Shown piece by piece: positions 10,641 to 20,359 of a stretch of DNA of 42,658 nucleotides. Every line of letters starts with the position of its first letter. The stretch's first letter is position 1. This DNA comes from Priapulus caudatus (Eukaryota > Priapulida > Priapulimorpha > Priapulimorphida > Priapulidae), in the NCBI RefSeq assembly GCF_000485595.1, contig NW_014579523.1, forward strand, positions 1,905-44,562. Reading direction: 5' to 3'. The notes beneath the pieces were generated by a model, which was not told where the DNA came from, ran no database searches, and worked only from the letters and a program-made list of their open reading frames with translations. Made by a program: the position numbers and the translations under genes.

Positions 10641-11040
10641 CAAAACAATAATAAATGTTCCAGTGGCCTCCTAAATCAGACGCTGGATTTTTGATAGGCT
10701 CGCGGATCGATGATCTTCGAATTCTTCTAATCAATGGTGTGATTGTCCTTTGCTGGCCCCCCGTGGTCAGTGATCGGTGGATTTGCGATTTCCGGTAGCC
10801 GACTGTTTCGTTGGGGCCTTGTGAACGATTTGGGTGCTTTTGTGTTCTTTTAGGTGGGTTCAAATTTTTGGGCTGGTTTCTCCAATGTAACTTTTTCCAC
10901 ACAATTGCACGACGGTATACTTGTAGACACAGTCCGTAATGTTGTGCATAATCTGTTCCTGTTCTTAGGGTGTATCAACAGCCGTTTTAGAGTTACAATT
11001 ACACGATTCACTCTTGAAGGCCACACCTGCATTTTTTAGG
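10600..11040 (-). pseudogene. Penelope-type GIY-YIG endonuclease remnant
   Basis: Reading the minus strand from 10928 down gives Val-Tyr-Lys-Tyr-Thr-Val-Val and then Cys-Gly-Lys-Ser-Tyr-Ile-Gly-Glu-Thr. This is the GIY-YIG box with its following Gly-Glu-Thr, as seen at the C-terminus of Penelope-like retroelements. Downstream pieces in other frames (10902-10588) contain Leu-Lys-Glu-His and Arg-Arg-Ile-Arg-like stretches that continue the domain. No reverse transcriptase part is visible upstream. GIY-YIG also occurs in other nucleases, so the Penelope label rests on the motif context. Confidence 0.5.
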
Positions 11041-11489
11041 TGAACGCTGAACTACGTCGTGACGCTCTGACATTAGAGTAGGACGATCATCGTCTTCCGG
11101 TTCTCCGTGAGGTTTTTTTGGATGTTGTTTTTTGTTTTTAAGAGGTTTTTAGTTCCCGCTGCTAAGTTCCTCTGAGTTATTGATGTATTGTTCGGTGGTG
11201 CGTACCAAATGGGCCAGTAGATCGGCTAAGCTTTTTGCAAATTGTATGCATGGAGCCGGTGTAATTTCGCTATATGTCTATACGGTTGCCTTACTTTATG
11301 TATTTAAGGTGTCAGTAGATTCTTGTACATTTTCAGGCCGGGATTACAGGAACTTGTACTGAGCTTCAAATATTTTGTCTTCCTTTTTTCAAGACTGGAC
11401 GGAGAATTGCCACTAAGTTACCATTAGCAACAACCGAATGAAATGTCAGTTTGTTATGCAGCACTTCTCTCTATGTATTTTTGTCACGN
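11041..11489. other. non-coding stretch ending at a single n
   Basis: Nothing recognisable. A short frame at 11180-11362 is not convincing. Base 11489 is an undetermined n and lies right beside the left edge of Helitron copy B, so the join between the two may be an assembly product. Confidence 0.5.
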
Positions 11490-11682
11490 AGATGTAGCAG
11501 AAGTGGCGTTCACTGTCTTTTGTTTTGGAAATTTAGGTAGCGTATCACTGCAGGTGTCTTCGTTTAGCGACAGCACCCATGTTGTCCTGCAACAGATCAC
11601 AGTGCTGCTGTCAGTGTCATGCTCTGTGTCACTCTGGTGCATCTACGTCTCTGCTACCTGTCACGTACAAGTCTGTATTGTG

Positions 11683-12277
11683 CTACAAAGTCAGCAGACA
11701 CATCTTGGTGAACTGAGCTTGGCTCGGTCGTGCCCAGTACCGGTCCAGGATGGATGTTTGGAAGACATCTGTGGTATCTTGGCCCTTCTGCTTTGCTATG
11801 TTCCTCAGAACACTCAGCGGCAGAGTCATTCTTGTGGATTGTTCATCTGCTGGGACCCAAATGATCTCTCTGCTGCAAGCTTTCAGTTTCATCCCTGCCC
11901 CCTCCGAGTGGCCTCCATGATGCTGACCTCACGATGTGTGACATAGACCTGCCCGATGGTACAAAGCTCCTTGACAGCATCCTCGTTCCCTTCTCTGGCA
12001 TCTTTCTGCGTAGCCTTCAGCAGTGCACCCTCTTCGCTCTCCTTCTTACTGATATAGGACAGAATATATAAGCAATACAGCTATAAGCATTTACCACAAA
12101 CTGCAAGTCAATGTTGGCATTCCACCCATGCAATAAGTGCTTGTTGTATTGGTTGGTCCAGCATTCTTTTGGTTGTCTCTTCAATACAACTGAAACCTTT
12201 GTTGCCAAACTCCCGAGGCCCTGCTCCAATTGTTCTTGTGTCAGTCCAGCTTCCTGCAACACCTCCACAGCAGACAT
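11683..12277 (-). pseudogene. Rep tyrosine region and linker, copy B
   Basis: Frame 12277-12017 holds the first Rep tyrosine (Tyr-Asn-Lys-His-Leu-Leu) and a Tyr-Ser-Cys-Ile-Ala-Tyr stretch before the frame breaks at an inserted TATA run near 12065. Frame 11892-11683 is the following linker (Ile-Ile-Trp-Val-Pro-Ala-Asp-Glu-Gln). The same two segments occur in copies A and C. The order and content confirm that copy B runs from Rep toward the helicase before it is cut off. Confidence 0.65.
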
Positions 12278-12771
12278 ATTAGCACTGTCATCACAAGTGA
12301 TAGTGTCCTACAACTTTTCAAGCAGTTTTTGGCCCGGTCTTTCCAGAGCGTTGGAGGTACACCATCAGGAGATGGAATTGGCCGGCTGATAAATGTGCGT
12401 GTTGATGGTGGGCGTGGGAAGTTGAACCGACATTTTGTGTTCCCTTTGCGACAGGATTTGCTGTGGCGCTTGCTGTGGCTCTGGAGACTTGTCACCTTCT
12501 CAGCCATGTTCTGGTCAGCTGGATCTGGAATGCTGCAGGTGATGAACTGATCAATGAACTTCATCACGTCTTCATCACTTGGTGATTTATCTGTTGACAA
12601 TTGTGGTGCCTTTTTCACCCAGAACAGGGCATGAATATGTGACCACCCACGTTGTTGGAATTCTATCCGGTAAAAGTAATCAACCACCTGACCGAGGGGG
12701 TGTGCAGGTGATAGGGTCAGTTCTGTTATCAGGTGATGGGCCCTTTTATTAAACATAGCAGCTGCTACCAC
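12241..12771 (-). pseudogene. Helitron HUH Rep, copy B
   Basis: A 176-residue frame. The His-Ile-His metal site is at residues 45-47 (12639-12631), inside Trp-Ser-His-Ile-His-Ala-Leu-Phe-Trp. A basic Ser/Lys-rich stretch and Asn-Phe-Pro-Arg-Pro-Pro follow. The frame then leaves the true Rep frame at about 12330, because its last 30 residues do not match the family and the tyrosine region continues in another frame (12277-12017, with Tyr-Asn-Lys-His-Leu-Leu-His-Gly-Trp-Asn-Ala-Asn). Confidence 0.75.
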
Positions 12772-12861
12772 AGGATTGCTGTTAATGATTTTGCAGAAGC
12801 TATTCTCCGGCCAGCAACGATCTGCTGCAGAAAAACTTGCAAACCATGTTGGGATGCCCAG

Positions 12862-13281
12862 CTACTTCACCATAGCACAGAGATCACTCAAAGTTTTCTC
12901 CCAGTGAGGTGCTGATCCTTTTACCTTTGTTAGGAACTTATATCCTTCATTTTGGTGAACCATCTGGCGGAATGAGGCAGCACTTGTCAGTTGACCGACA
13001 GTCACATCACTCTGATTACCAGATCCCTTCCTCAGACTTATACGGGCTGATGACAACACCTCGTTGAATTCCTTCAGATATTGCAGGTAGAAGAGATACT
13101 CCCGATTCATGGCATATTTGTTGTCTGCAGAGAAGAAGCGACTCTTGATGTATTGGCTGAGGGTGAGTTTCACTGGGCGTGTGTCAGCATAGGTTTGCTT
13201 GCCTTCTGGAAACAGCAGAGGGAAGGCTTGACACTCCTTGTCTTGTATTAACTGAGGGCAGTTCTGTTCTGCGGGGGCCAC
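12862..13281 (-). pseudogene. Helitron-like N domain, copy B
   Basis: A 139-residue frame with Phe-Pro-Leu-Leu-Phe-Pro-Glu-Gly-Lys near the start, then Leu-Ser-Gln-Tyr-Ile-Lys-Ser-Arg-Phe-Phe and Arg-Glu-Tyr-Leu-Phe-Tyr-Leu-Gln-Tyr. This is the standard region upstream of Helitron Rep. It is the best preserved example in the window; copy A has the same region split by stops. A small deletion just downstream takes it out of frame with Rep. Confidence 0.7.
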
Positions 13282-13689
13282 ACAGAAGATATTATCTTCC
13301 TGGGTGTCGCTGATGTATTGTGACAGGTCAGTGGGTTAGAGGCAGGTGACCAGTGGAGCTGAGGTGTCGCTCACCTCATATTCATCAACAGCATCGCCTT
13401 GATTTTCCTGGCTTTTACTTGGAGTAGTGTGTGGGCTGCTGACATCGGTCGATTCTATTCTCCCTTCTGATTGAGTTGGTGGCAGCTTTGACTCTGTTAT
13501 AAGAGCAGCAGAATCATCTTGACAGGAGATATCAAGCGTATGATCCCTTGAATGTCTGCAAATGAAGGGTGTTGTTGCTGCAGGAAGCGGAATGATCAGC
13601 TACAAGGTGTACGGACCTGCTGTTGGTAAAGGTGGTGACCGCGGTACTGTACCTTTCTCTTCAACTTAACTTTCAAAAGTCCATTATTA

Positions 13690-15471
13690 TCAATAGAACG
13701 TGGTAACTTGGAGATGGCCCATTGGTGGAGTAGTGATCGTTGTCACTTCACGTTGCCAGTGCTTCGCTCGTGTAGTATCCGCTGCAATATACGGGCACTT
13801 CGTAGTGAATAACACCTCACGAGTGTAGTCGCCCCGTATCAAACTAACTCTCCACTGGTGAACCCTTTGATCCGCTTGCAATACTCGACGGCACAGCACC
13901 GGAGTTGTCACAAGGTAAGGTTTCGTGTTGAGCAGGAAGGCTATCGCTGTTCTCGAGCACTCAAAACAAGCCACTAGCGCCTCGCGAACCGCGAACCCGG
14001 ACGCACCATACATTGCTGCAAGCACTCTCGCAGGCCATACCTTGTTATGGTTCAGACATGCTAGGAGAGTCTCTTGCACTGTTGCGTCGTAGCACTCGAA
14101 CAACGCAGTGATCTCCTCATTCCGGGCAATCCGCGCAAGTCTACCGTCCAGCTCTCTTGTAATCAAACTTCGAGGGTTCTGCGGTTTTGTCAGTGCTAGT
14201 GCTCGAGGAACTGATAACAGTGTCATGAGTGATGCGCTCGGGTCTCGTTCTTGAAAACCAACGGCAGTCATGATTCGACCGACAGCAGGACGAGCGTCCA
14301 GTGCGTGAACCCGTAACCGGTGAAACTGTGGCAGGTGATCCGCCTCAGATCTGATGTTCATGGTCTCTAGATAGATAATTGGAAACCCTCCAAGGACGCT
14401 TGGCGTCATCAGGAGGGCAATCAATTCATCATCAGTCAGGTGTCGATACTTTGCGCATTTCCTGGCGCGGACGACTGGCGACTCACATTGCAGCAAGTAG
14501 GAGAATGCCCAGACTGTCGCGACGTGGTATGGTGCAAGAGAGAGACATCCTTGCTCTGCCGTCCAGTGCGCATTAGAGAACGCACAGGCGATATAATCGT
14601 CGATGAAGGGAAGGAATGAGTCATTAATCCCCGACATCTTTGTCGCCTTTCTGAAATGTCCAGGGATTTGAATGCCTTTCACGCGATATTGGTGACAAAA
14701 GATGAACGCGTTCAAAGAGCACGTCGTCTCGTCAGGCTTTGCATCGTGTCCTAGTAGTTTAAGTTCAACAGATATTTCTTTAGAGAGGTTCATCGCAAAC
14801 TGCGTTGCGCTCCCGGCTGCTTCGATCTCGTTATTCGGCACTGCGATCTTCGCGATGAAATTATCGCCCATGTCCATAAAATGATAACGGTACTGGCGCT
14901 GCTTGAAAAGTGCATGCATTTGCGATAGATAAACGAGGACCCAGGTGTCCTGATTCAATCCCTCTATCCCGCCGGCTTGACCGTCCCAGCCTCGAAGTCC
15001 TGAGGGTGTCTTGTTCACTATTACCGAGTGTTCATAGAGTTTCTGTGTGCGTTGGAACATCTTCAGACCATGGATTTGATCCAGTACCTTACCTATTGGG
15101 CTGACCGTGGCATGACGGAACCCATTGTTCCAGCCAGAAACGTCTATCACCAGGTGAACGTACGTATGAGCTGGGGAAATCTGGTCCATCGTTGTTAGCA
15201 TATATAGTCTCTGTTTGAGCTCCAGCTCGCCGCAGGTCATAGCTTGATCCTCAGCAAAGTAGTCCTGCATATAACTGACTGCCATCTCCTCTTGGACCAT
15301 ACTGAACAGACGGAAGGGGAAAGGTTTCTCACCAAAGAGCCGAGCTCTGGATTTTATCTCCCCTTCCTTAGGGACGATCTTGATGACAAGATATGCCATA
15401 ACATCTGTGTAATCGTCGATTGACGATTTGATCACTAGGTCAAGGAAGTCCCGAAACTCATCGCAGCACAT
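13690..15471 (-). CDS. Endogenous negative-strand RNA virus L (polymerase) fragment
   Basis: A 593-codon open frame with the order of the RdRp blocks of mononegavirus/jingchuvirus L. A basic pre-motif with Arg-Leu-Phe-Gly lies at residues 44-47. Motif A has Asp110, Trp114-Asn115 and Arg119. Motif B is Gly-Gly-Ile-Glu-Gly at 167-171, with a Gln and Trp after it. Motif C is Gly-Asp-Asn at 202-204 (14868-14860), but followed by Phe where the family nearly always has Gln. About 390 further residues fit the downstream palm/thumb part. Whole L proteins are about 2,000 residues or more, so this is a central fragment; capping and methyltransferase domains are absent. Viral DNA spans about 13715-15467. 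The ATG lies in the junction microhomology and the last eight codons and stop are Helitron DNA. No nonsense codon interrupts it. The virus family is not fixed. Confidence 0.82.
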   Translation of the reverse strand: MCCDEFRDFLDLVIKSSIDDYTDVMAYLVIKIVPKEGEIKSRARLFGEKPFPFRLFSMVQEEMAVSYMQDYFAEDQAMTCGELELKQRLYMLTTMDQISPAHTYVHLVIDVSGWNNGFRHATVSPIGKVLDQIHGLKMFQRTQKLYEHSVIVNKTPSGLRGWDGQAGGIEGLNQDTWVLVYLSQMHALFKQRQYRYHFMDMGDNFIAKIAVPNNEIEAAGSATQFAMNLSKEISVELKLLGHDAKPDETTCSLNAFIFCHQYRVKGIQIPGHFRKATKMSGINDSFLPFIDDYIACAFSNAHWTAEQGCLSLAPYHVATVWAFSYLLQCESPVVRARKCAKYRHLTDDELIALLMTPSVLGGFPIIYLETMNIRSEADHLPQFHRLRVHALDARPAVGRIMTAVGFQERDPSASLMTLLSVPRALALTKPQNPRSLITRELDGRLARIARNEEITALFECYDATVQETLLACLNHNKVWPARVLAAMYGASGFAVREALVACFECSRTAIAFLLNTKPYLVTTPVLCRRVLQADQRVHQWRVSLIRGDYTREVLFTTKCPYIAADTTRAKHWQREVTTITTPPMGHLQVTTFY

Positions 15472-16537
15472 CGCAGTGTCTGGTGTACATGTGGTCTAGG
15501 AGGCTGCCTGACCCGCTTCCCACATAGTATGTACAATCTGTGATTAACTGTGTAAAGTTTTCTAGTGGTTCAAACTGTACCAGTTTTGGTTGACTTGATA
15601 CATCTTTGTTGAAGTCTCCAGTCAGGATGCACCTTGATGCCACAGGTATGCTCTGGAAGATAGCAGACAATACTTCTTTGAATATTCCTTCTGATCGAGA
15701 TGGAGATCGGTATATAACTCCAACGACTGTCTTGTCATGTATCTCGATCAGCAATACTTCCACACCAGGACGGAGCACCCCTGGTGACACTGGAATCTGT
15801 CTGGATTTGATGGAGTCCCGGATGTAGACAGCCACACCTCCTCTTCCAGAGTTGTCCTGGCGGTCATGGCGTAGCATTTTGTACCCTGGGATCTTGAAGG
15901 TATGTGTCGTGTCAGTGACCCTCAGCCATGTCTCGCACAGACAGATGATGCCGGACCACATGATTTCGGGGTTGGACGTCATGTCTTTGAGGTGAGCAGC
16001 CAGGGAATGTATGTTATGTTGAGTAACTATGAGACTGGAAGCTGATGCAGGGTTTGACAGCAGCGGTGTGGCAGTCACTGTCACTGGTGGCATTGACTCC
16101 AGAGCAGCAGTGACTTTGGGTTCACAGTAGATAGCGTCCTCTGTGTAGTCAGTGATGTAGAGGCCATCTAGACTTGTGACACGACTCAAGGCAACAAACT
16201 GCATTCCTGCCAGAAATGTACCTTTGCAGCTGACTACACAGGACTGGAGAGTCATCACTTGTGTCTTGTGTACTGTACATGCCCAGGCCACTCGGAGAGG
16301 ATATTGATGACGGGTGATGTTGAGGTTCTGGAATGTGAACTGCTCAGTAGTTGGTGTGATGTGGACACAGACAGTGGGCAGTTGTGTAGGAGAAGGAGAG
16401 ACGATCGTTGTCAAACAAGACCCATTCACACTGGTTGTCCAAGGTTGGTTTTTGTGGAGGTAATGTACATCACAGTTCCCATTACACCATTGCACCATTG
16501 TTGAAGGATGTTTAGTGCTTGTGAAGATGAGACCCAT
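15458..16537 (-). pseudogene. Helicase C-terminus and EEP endonuclease, copy C
   Basis: A 359-residue frame. Residues about 65-130 are the last helicase motifs (His-Lys-Thr-Gln-Val-Met-Thr-Leu, with Val in place of the usual Gly, and Phe-Val-Ala-Leu-Ser-Arg). Residues about 165-359 are the EEP endonuclease with Thr-Gln-His-Asn-Ile, Cys-Glu-Thr-Trp-Leu and an intact Gly-Asp-Phe-Asn-Lys-Asp. The final Ser-Asp-His motif of the fold is missing because the frame runs out at the L junction. Longer and less broken than the copy A version, but incomplete at both ends. Confidence 0.8.
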
Positions 16538-18040
16538 TGTCTGGTTGTTTTAAGGAATGTTGGTCAACCAGAAGACGATGTACTTGGCAGAGCTGCTTCC
16601 AGATCTGGGAGCTGAGGAACTTTTTCTTCATGACTGAATTCATCATCGTGCTGTTGCTCTGTGTCACCTCTCGCTGCCTCGGCGCCAAGAAAGAGCAATA
16701 TCTGCCCAGCCATCTTCTAGGCGGTCACCCTGCTGCACAGCAGACCAGGTCTCATCTATTTCCTCAGTACAGTGTTCATACCTGTCCATGTTCTGAACCA
16801 CCAGATCACAGATTTTGGTCACAGCTCCATTGAATTTGATATGAAGACTCATGAACACCTCATATGTCTCATCATCACCCTTCACCTGCTTGCCACGATG
16901 TGGCATGTACATCCTCAGTAGTGTACAGAAGTGGCGTTCACTGTCTTTTGTTTTGGAAACTTTTAGGTAGCGTATCACTGCAGGTGTCTTCGGTTTAGCG
17001 ACAGCACCCATGTTGTCCTGCAACAGGATCACAGTGCTGCTGTCAGTGTCATGCTCTGTGTCACTCTGGTCATCTACGTCTCTGCTACCTGTCACGTACA
17101 AGTCTGTATTGTGCTACAAAGTCAGCAAGACACATCTTGGTGAACTGAGCTTGGCTCGGTCGTGCCCAGTACCGGTCCAGGATGGAGTTTTGGAAGACAT
17201 CTGTGGTATCTTGGCCCTTCTGCTTTGCTATGTTCCTCAGAACACTCAGCGGCAGAGTCATTCTTGTGGATTGTTCATCTGCTGGGACCCAAATGATCTC
17301 TCTGCTGCAAGCTTTCAGTTTCATCCCTGCCCCCTCCAGGTGGCCTCCATGATGCTGACCTCACGATGTGTGACATAGACCTGCCCGATGGTACAAAGCT
17401 CCTTGACAGCATCCTCGTTCCCTTCTCTGGCATCTTTCTGCGTAGCCTTCAGCAGTGCACCCTCTTCGCTCTCCTTCTTACTGATATAGGACAGAATATA
17501 ATATAAGCAATACACTATAAGCATTTACCACAAACTGCAAGTCAATGTGGCATTTCCACCCATGCAATAAGTGCTTGTTGTATTGGTTGTCCAGCATTCT
17601 TTTGTTGTCTCTTCAATACAACTGAAACCTTTGTTGCCAAACTCCCGAGGCCCTGCTCCAATTGTTCTTGTGTCAGTCCAGCTTCCTGCAACACCTCCAC
17701 AGCAGACATATTAGCACTGTCATCACAAGTGATAGTGTCCTACAACTTTTCAAGCAGTTTTTGGCCCTGGTCTTTCCAGAGCGTTGGAGGTACACCATCA
17801 GGAGATGGAATTGGCCGGCTGATAAATGTGCGTGTTGATGGTGGGCGTGGGAAGTTGAACCGACATTTTGTGTTCCCTTTGCGACAGGATTTGCTGTGGC
17901 GCTTGCTGTGGCTCTGGAGACTTGACACCTTCTCAGCTATGTTCTGGTCAGCTGGATCTGGAATGCTGCAGGTGATGAACTGATCAATGAACTTCATCAC
18001 GTCTTCATCACTAGGTGATTTATCTGTTGACAATTGTGGA
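15468..18040 (-). mobile_element. Helitron copy C, partial (Rep to endonuclease)
   Basis: Colinear with copy A from about 2280 to 5270 on the same strand. On the minus strand it starts inside Rep, just past the HUH motif (cut at 18040), and ends inside the endonuclease at 15468, about 30 codons short of the copy A stop. An internal deletion at about 16500-16580 removes Walker A, Walker B and the middle of the helicase. It is followed directly by the viral L fragment. Together copies C and B read head to tail, as in a tandem Helitron array. Confidence 0.85.
16664..17524 (-). pseudogene. Rep-helicase linker region, copy C
   Basis: Three overlapping frames (17524-17321, 17324-17085, 17101-16664) cover the end of the Rep tyrosine region (Tyr-Ile-Ser-Lys-Lys-Glu-Ser-Glu-Glu), a Trp-Val-Pro-Ala-Asp-Glu-Gln segment, and the linker with Met-Tyr-Met-Pro-His-Arg-Gly. 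The linker is the longest in the window (145 residues) and includes a C-terminal part, Glu-Asp-Gly-Trp-Ala-Asp-Ile, that copy A has lost. Confidence 0.65.
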
Positions 18041-18066
18041 ACAGGGGGAAAAGATAAGACTTGCAA
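17525..18066 (-). pseudogene. Rep fragment lacking the HUH motif, copy C
   Basis: Frame 18066-17740 holds the post-HUH part of Rep (Lys-Phe-Ile-Asp-Gln-Phe-Ile-Thr-Cys, then the basic stretch and Asn-Phe-Pro-Arg-Pro-Pro). The element is cut at 18040, a few codons after the place where the His-Ile-His site would be, so bases 18041-18066 of this frame are not Helitron. 17740-17525 holds the tyrosine region out of frame, with several single-base losses compared with copy B. Confidence 0.65.
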
Positions 18067-18608
18067 AAGGCGAACTGCCTGGGTAATCTAGTAAAAGAAC
18101 TGATATTAAATGGCATGAGGTGGCCTATTTTCAATCATTGTCTTCTGAATGTAATGGATGTATTTTTGAAGTTTCCACCATCCAAAAAGGGGAGTGACCA
18201 ACTTCATGAGGGTGTCAAGCCAGATCAGTGTTTACAAAAATAGGAAAATAGGAGTTCATGGGGTGGAAAAAAATAGGAAAAAATAGGAATTTACACCAAC
18301 GAAATAGGATAAAATAGTTTTGCCACAATCGATTATTACTGAAAGGGGCTAAATATTTAGGCGAGGAGCAACTGTTGCCAGCGACATAGCCATGGAAGTT
18401 CCAGCCATTCTTATATTTTCGGACTCACCCGTCTGTAAAACCAACAAAATAGGACAGATAGAGAATCAGATATCTGCAACCATAAAAAGTGGGTACATTA
18501 TAACCAGTTTCATGACGGGGCAATCAAACATCAAAGTCCAACCAAAGAAACCAATATGCTATAACTAACTGCTGCAACCTTCTTAAAATTACCCGTTGAA
18601 TGAGAGAA

Positions 18609-18640
<32 letters not shown>

Positions 18641-19211
18641 GGCGAGAGAGAGAGCTATACAAGGTTTGTAACTTCGAATCATATGGTGATGAAAGAATCT
18701 TCTCTGCGCACTTTTTCCAGCACATATACACCTGTCATATACCATGCGTATTCCCCCCTAAAAAATTACTTTTTTTGGCTGAAATGAAATTATTTCATTC
18801 AGTGAACTGCTGAGTGTAAGCAGTGTAGCTTAAAGCAAATGAATGAAAAATGTATCCGAAAGCATGGAGCATCCATGTGAGCCGCATTTCTTTCAATTGG
18901 GTATTTCCCTACTCCATTTTTTTCATTTTGTTATGTCACGAGTATGTCTTGGTATACAGTGGGATGCAGACCAGTGTTTAATACCATATTGCCTCTCTAG
19001 TAAAACCTCAGACGTGATCACAGAGAACTGTACCATTTCTGTCTTTTAAGAGAAAAAGAAGGGTATCATACATGTATGCAGGGCTTTATTTGGGGCAAGT
19101 CATAATGTCTGGCGGGCAAATGAATTTGGTGGCTCGCTTGGCCTAGCTACTGATGATTATTCATTGCAATGTGCCGCCGAAAATAGAGGAATCACAATAC
19201 TGAACTTTTAC
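18041..19211. other. non-coding, with a GA repeat
   Basis: No gene recognised. 18233-18320 repeats the phrase AAAATAGGA several times. 18613-18654 is a (GA)n tract. Short frames at 18061-18243 and 18843-19049 show no known motif. Confidence 0.5.
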
Positions 19212-19406
19212 CATTTGCTGACAAGCTGAGAACTTTTCTGTCGTCTGCTCCTGTGAAAAGCTCCGAGTTTTTCAACTCTTCCATGAGAAGTCGAAAGAAT
19301 TCTCTGAGGAACCCTCCTTCGTCCATCGCCCCTTCACCCTGACCCTCGCTGTCAGAAGGAGACGTCACTCTGTTCATGCGCACAAATATGCTCCGTTTAA
19401 ATGCCC
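19212..19406 (-). CDS. HECT-domain exon (G2E3-like), possible host gene
   Basis: A 195-bp segment encodes Gly-Gln-Gly-Glu-Gly-Ala-Met-Asp-Glu-Gly-Gly, then Arg-Glu-Phe-Phe-Arg-Leu-Leu-Met-Glu-Glu and Lys-Val-Leu-Ser-Leu. This is the start of the HECT-type ubiquitin ligase domain as in G2E3-like proteins, where it is usually Asp-Glu-Gly-Gly-Pro. It is bounded by an AG acceptor at 19408-19407 and a GTAAAAG donor at 19211-19205. Both edges are phase 1, so the exon is symmetrical. No neighbouring exon was found here. G2E3-like genes are often multiplied in invertebrates, so it may be a live exon, a stranded copy, or a transposon-carried piece. Confidence 0.55.
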
Positions 19407-20143
19407 CTCATTGCAGATTAGGAAACATTTTCTCGTGTCACGTTGACAATGTGGGTGTTCGCGTCACCGAAGGCACAGCGACTTGAATTCTAGTCAGTCA
19501 ACTGCAAACTGTGGCTGTCTCTGGTGAAAAACAAAAACAACAGACTATCTCATAATGACTTATCACCGGCGACTTACACAGATTAGACTAGTTGTATGCT
19601 AAAATGATGCTCCAGCTTCACGTAGGAGGACTCATGTCAGGCTGTGTCAGACAACCTTGGGCAACTGCCTATGAATTGTGACAGAACATTTTTTTTAATG
19701 AAAAACGGGTAATTCCTCATACGATTTAAAAAAGAAATAATTGAAAAAACCTACATTTGGGCAGACTTGGCAAAGTGCTACCTATGTGCTAGCTTGGTCT
19801 TTCTTCGCCTGATTGGACCTTAAATATAACACAAGGATAATTAAGCTACTGCTTTGCTGAAAGAACAACAAATCAATACATATACACCTGTTTGATGTGG
19901 TCAAAACTGGTCTATAACAGGCTGGAGAGAGAGAGAGAGAGAGAGACTCTAGACTTTAAAATACTACCCTCTTTATCTAATAACAAGATTCTCATCTTTC
20001 CTAAAAGGTGTTTTAAGTGCATGTATAACTATATACATCTGTGAGTGTATGCATATGCATATGTGTGTGCATGTCTGTTTGAGAGTGTGCTTGTGACATA
20101 TGTTATCCCCTATGAATTTTTCAAGTGTATTTATCAGCTAATG
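19407..20143. other. non-coding stretch
   Basis: Nothing gene-like. A (GA)n tract lies at 19924-19947 and a TGTGTGCATGT-rich piece at about 20040-20095. Confidence 0.5.
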
Positions 20144-20359
20144 GGCCCTGTCAAACTAGGGCGTATAGCCTTAATATGCCAGCGTATGAGATTTTTCGCC
20201 AATACGTTGGTGTACGTTGATATAGGTTAGGAGTACGTTAGGCATAAGTTGTATTAGTTAACAGCACGCTGCGATATGCTGTCGTACGTCGAGGAACGCC
20301 GAGACAGAAAAAATGTTTTGGGTTGTTCAAAATTTTTAGCGTATGACACCGTATAATTC

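Larger units (their letters stand above)
11490..13714 (-). mobile_element. Helitron copy B, partial (Cys-rich region to linker)
   Basis: Colinear with copy A from about 4162 to 6440, same strand and very similar by eye. It holds the tail of the DUF6570-like region (13714-13600), the Helitron-like N domain (13281-12862), Rep with HUH (12771-12241) and the tyrosine region (12277-12017). It ends at 11490 in the linker, beside the n. The protease, coiled coil, helicase and endonuclease are absent. Its edge at 13714/13715 is the junction with the viral L fragment. A small deletion at about 12796 removed the segment between the N domain and Rep relative to copy A. Confidence 0.85.

Noticed and set aside
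14379..15104. Plus-strand frames within the L fragment
   Set aside because: Antisense of the viral frame; no motif of their own.
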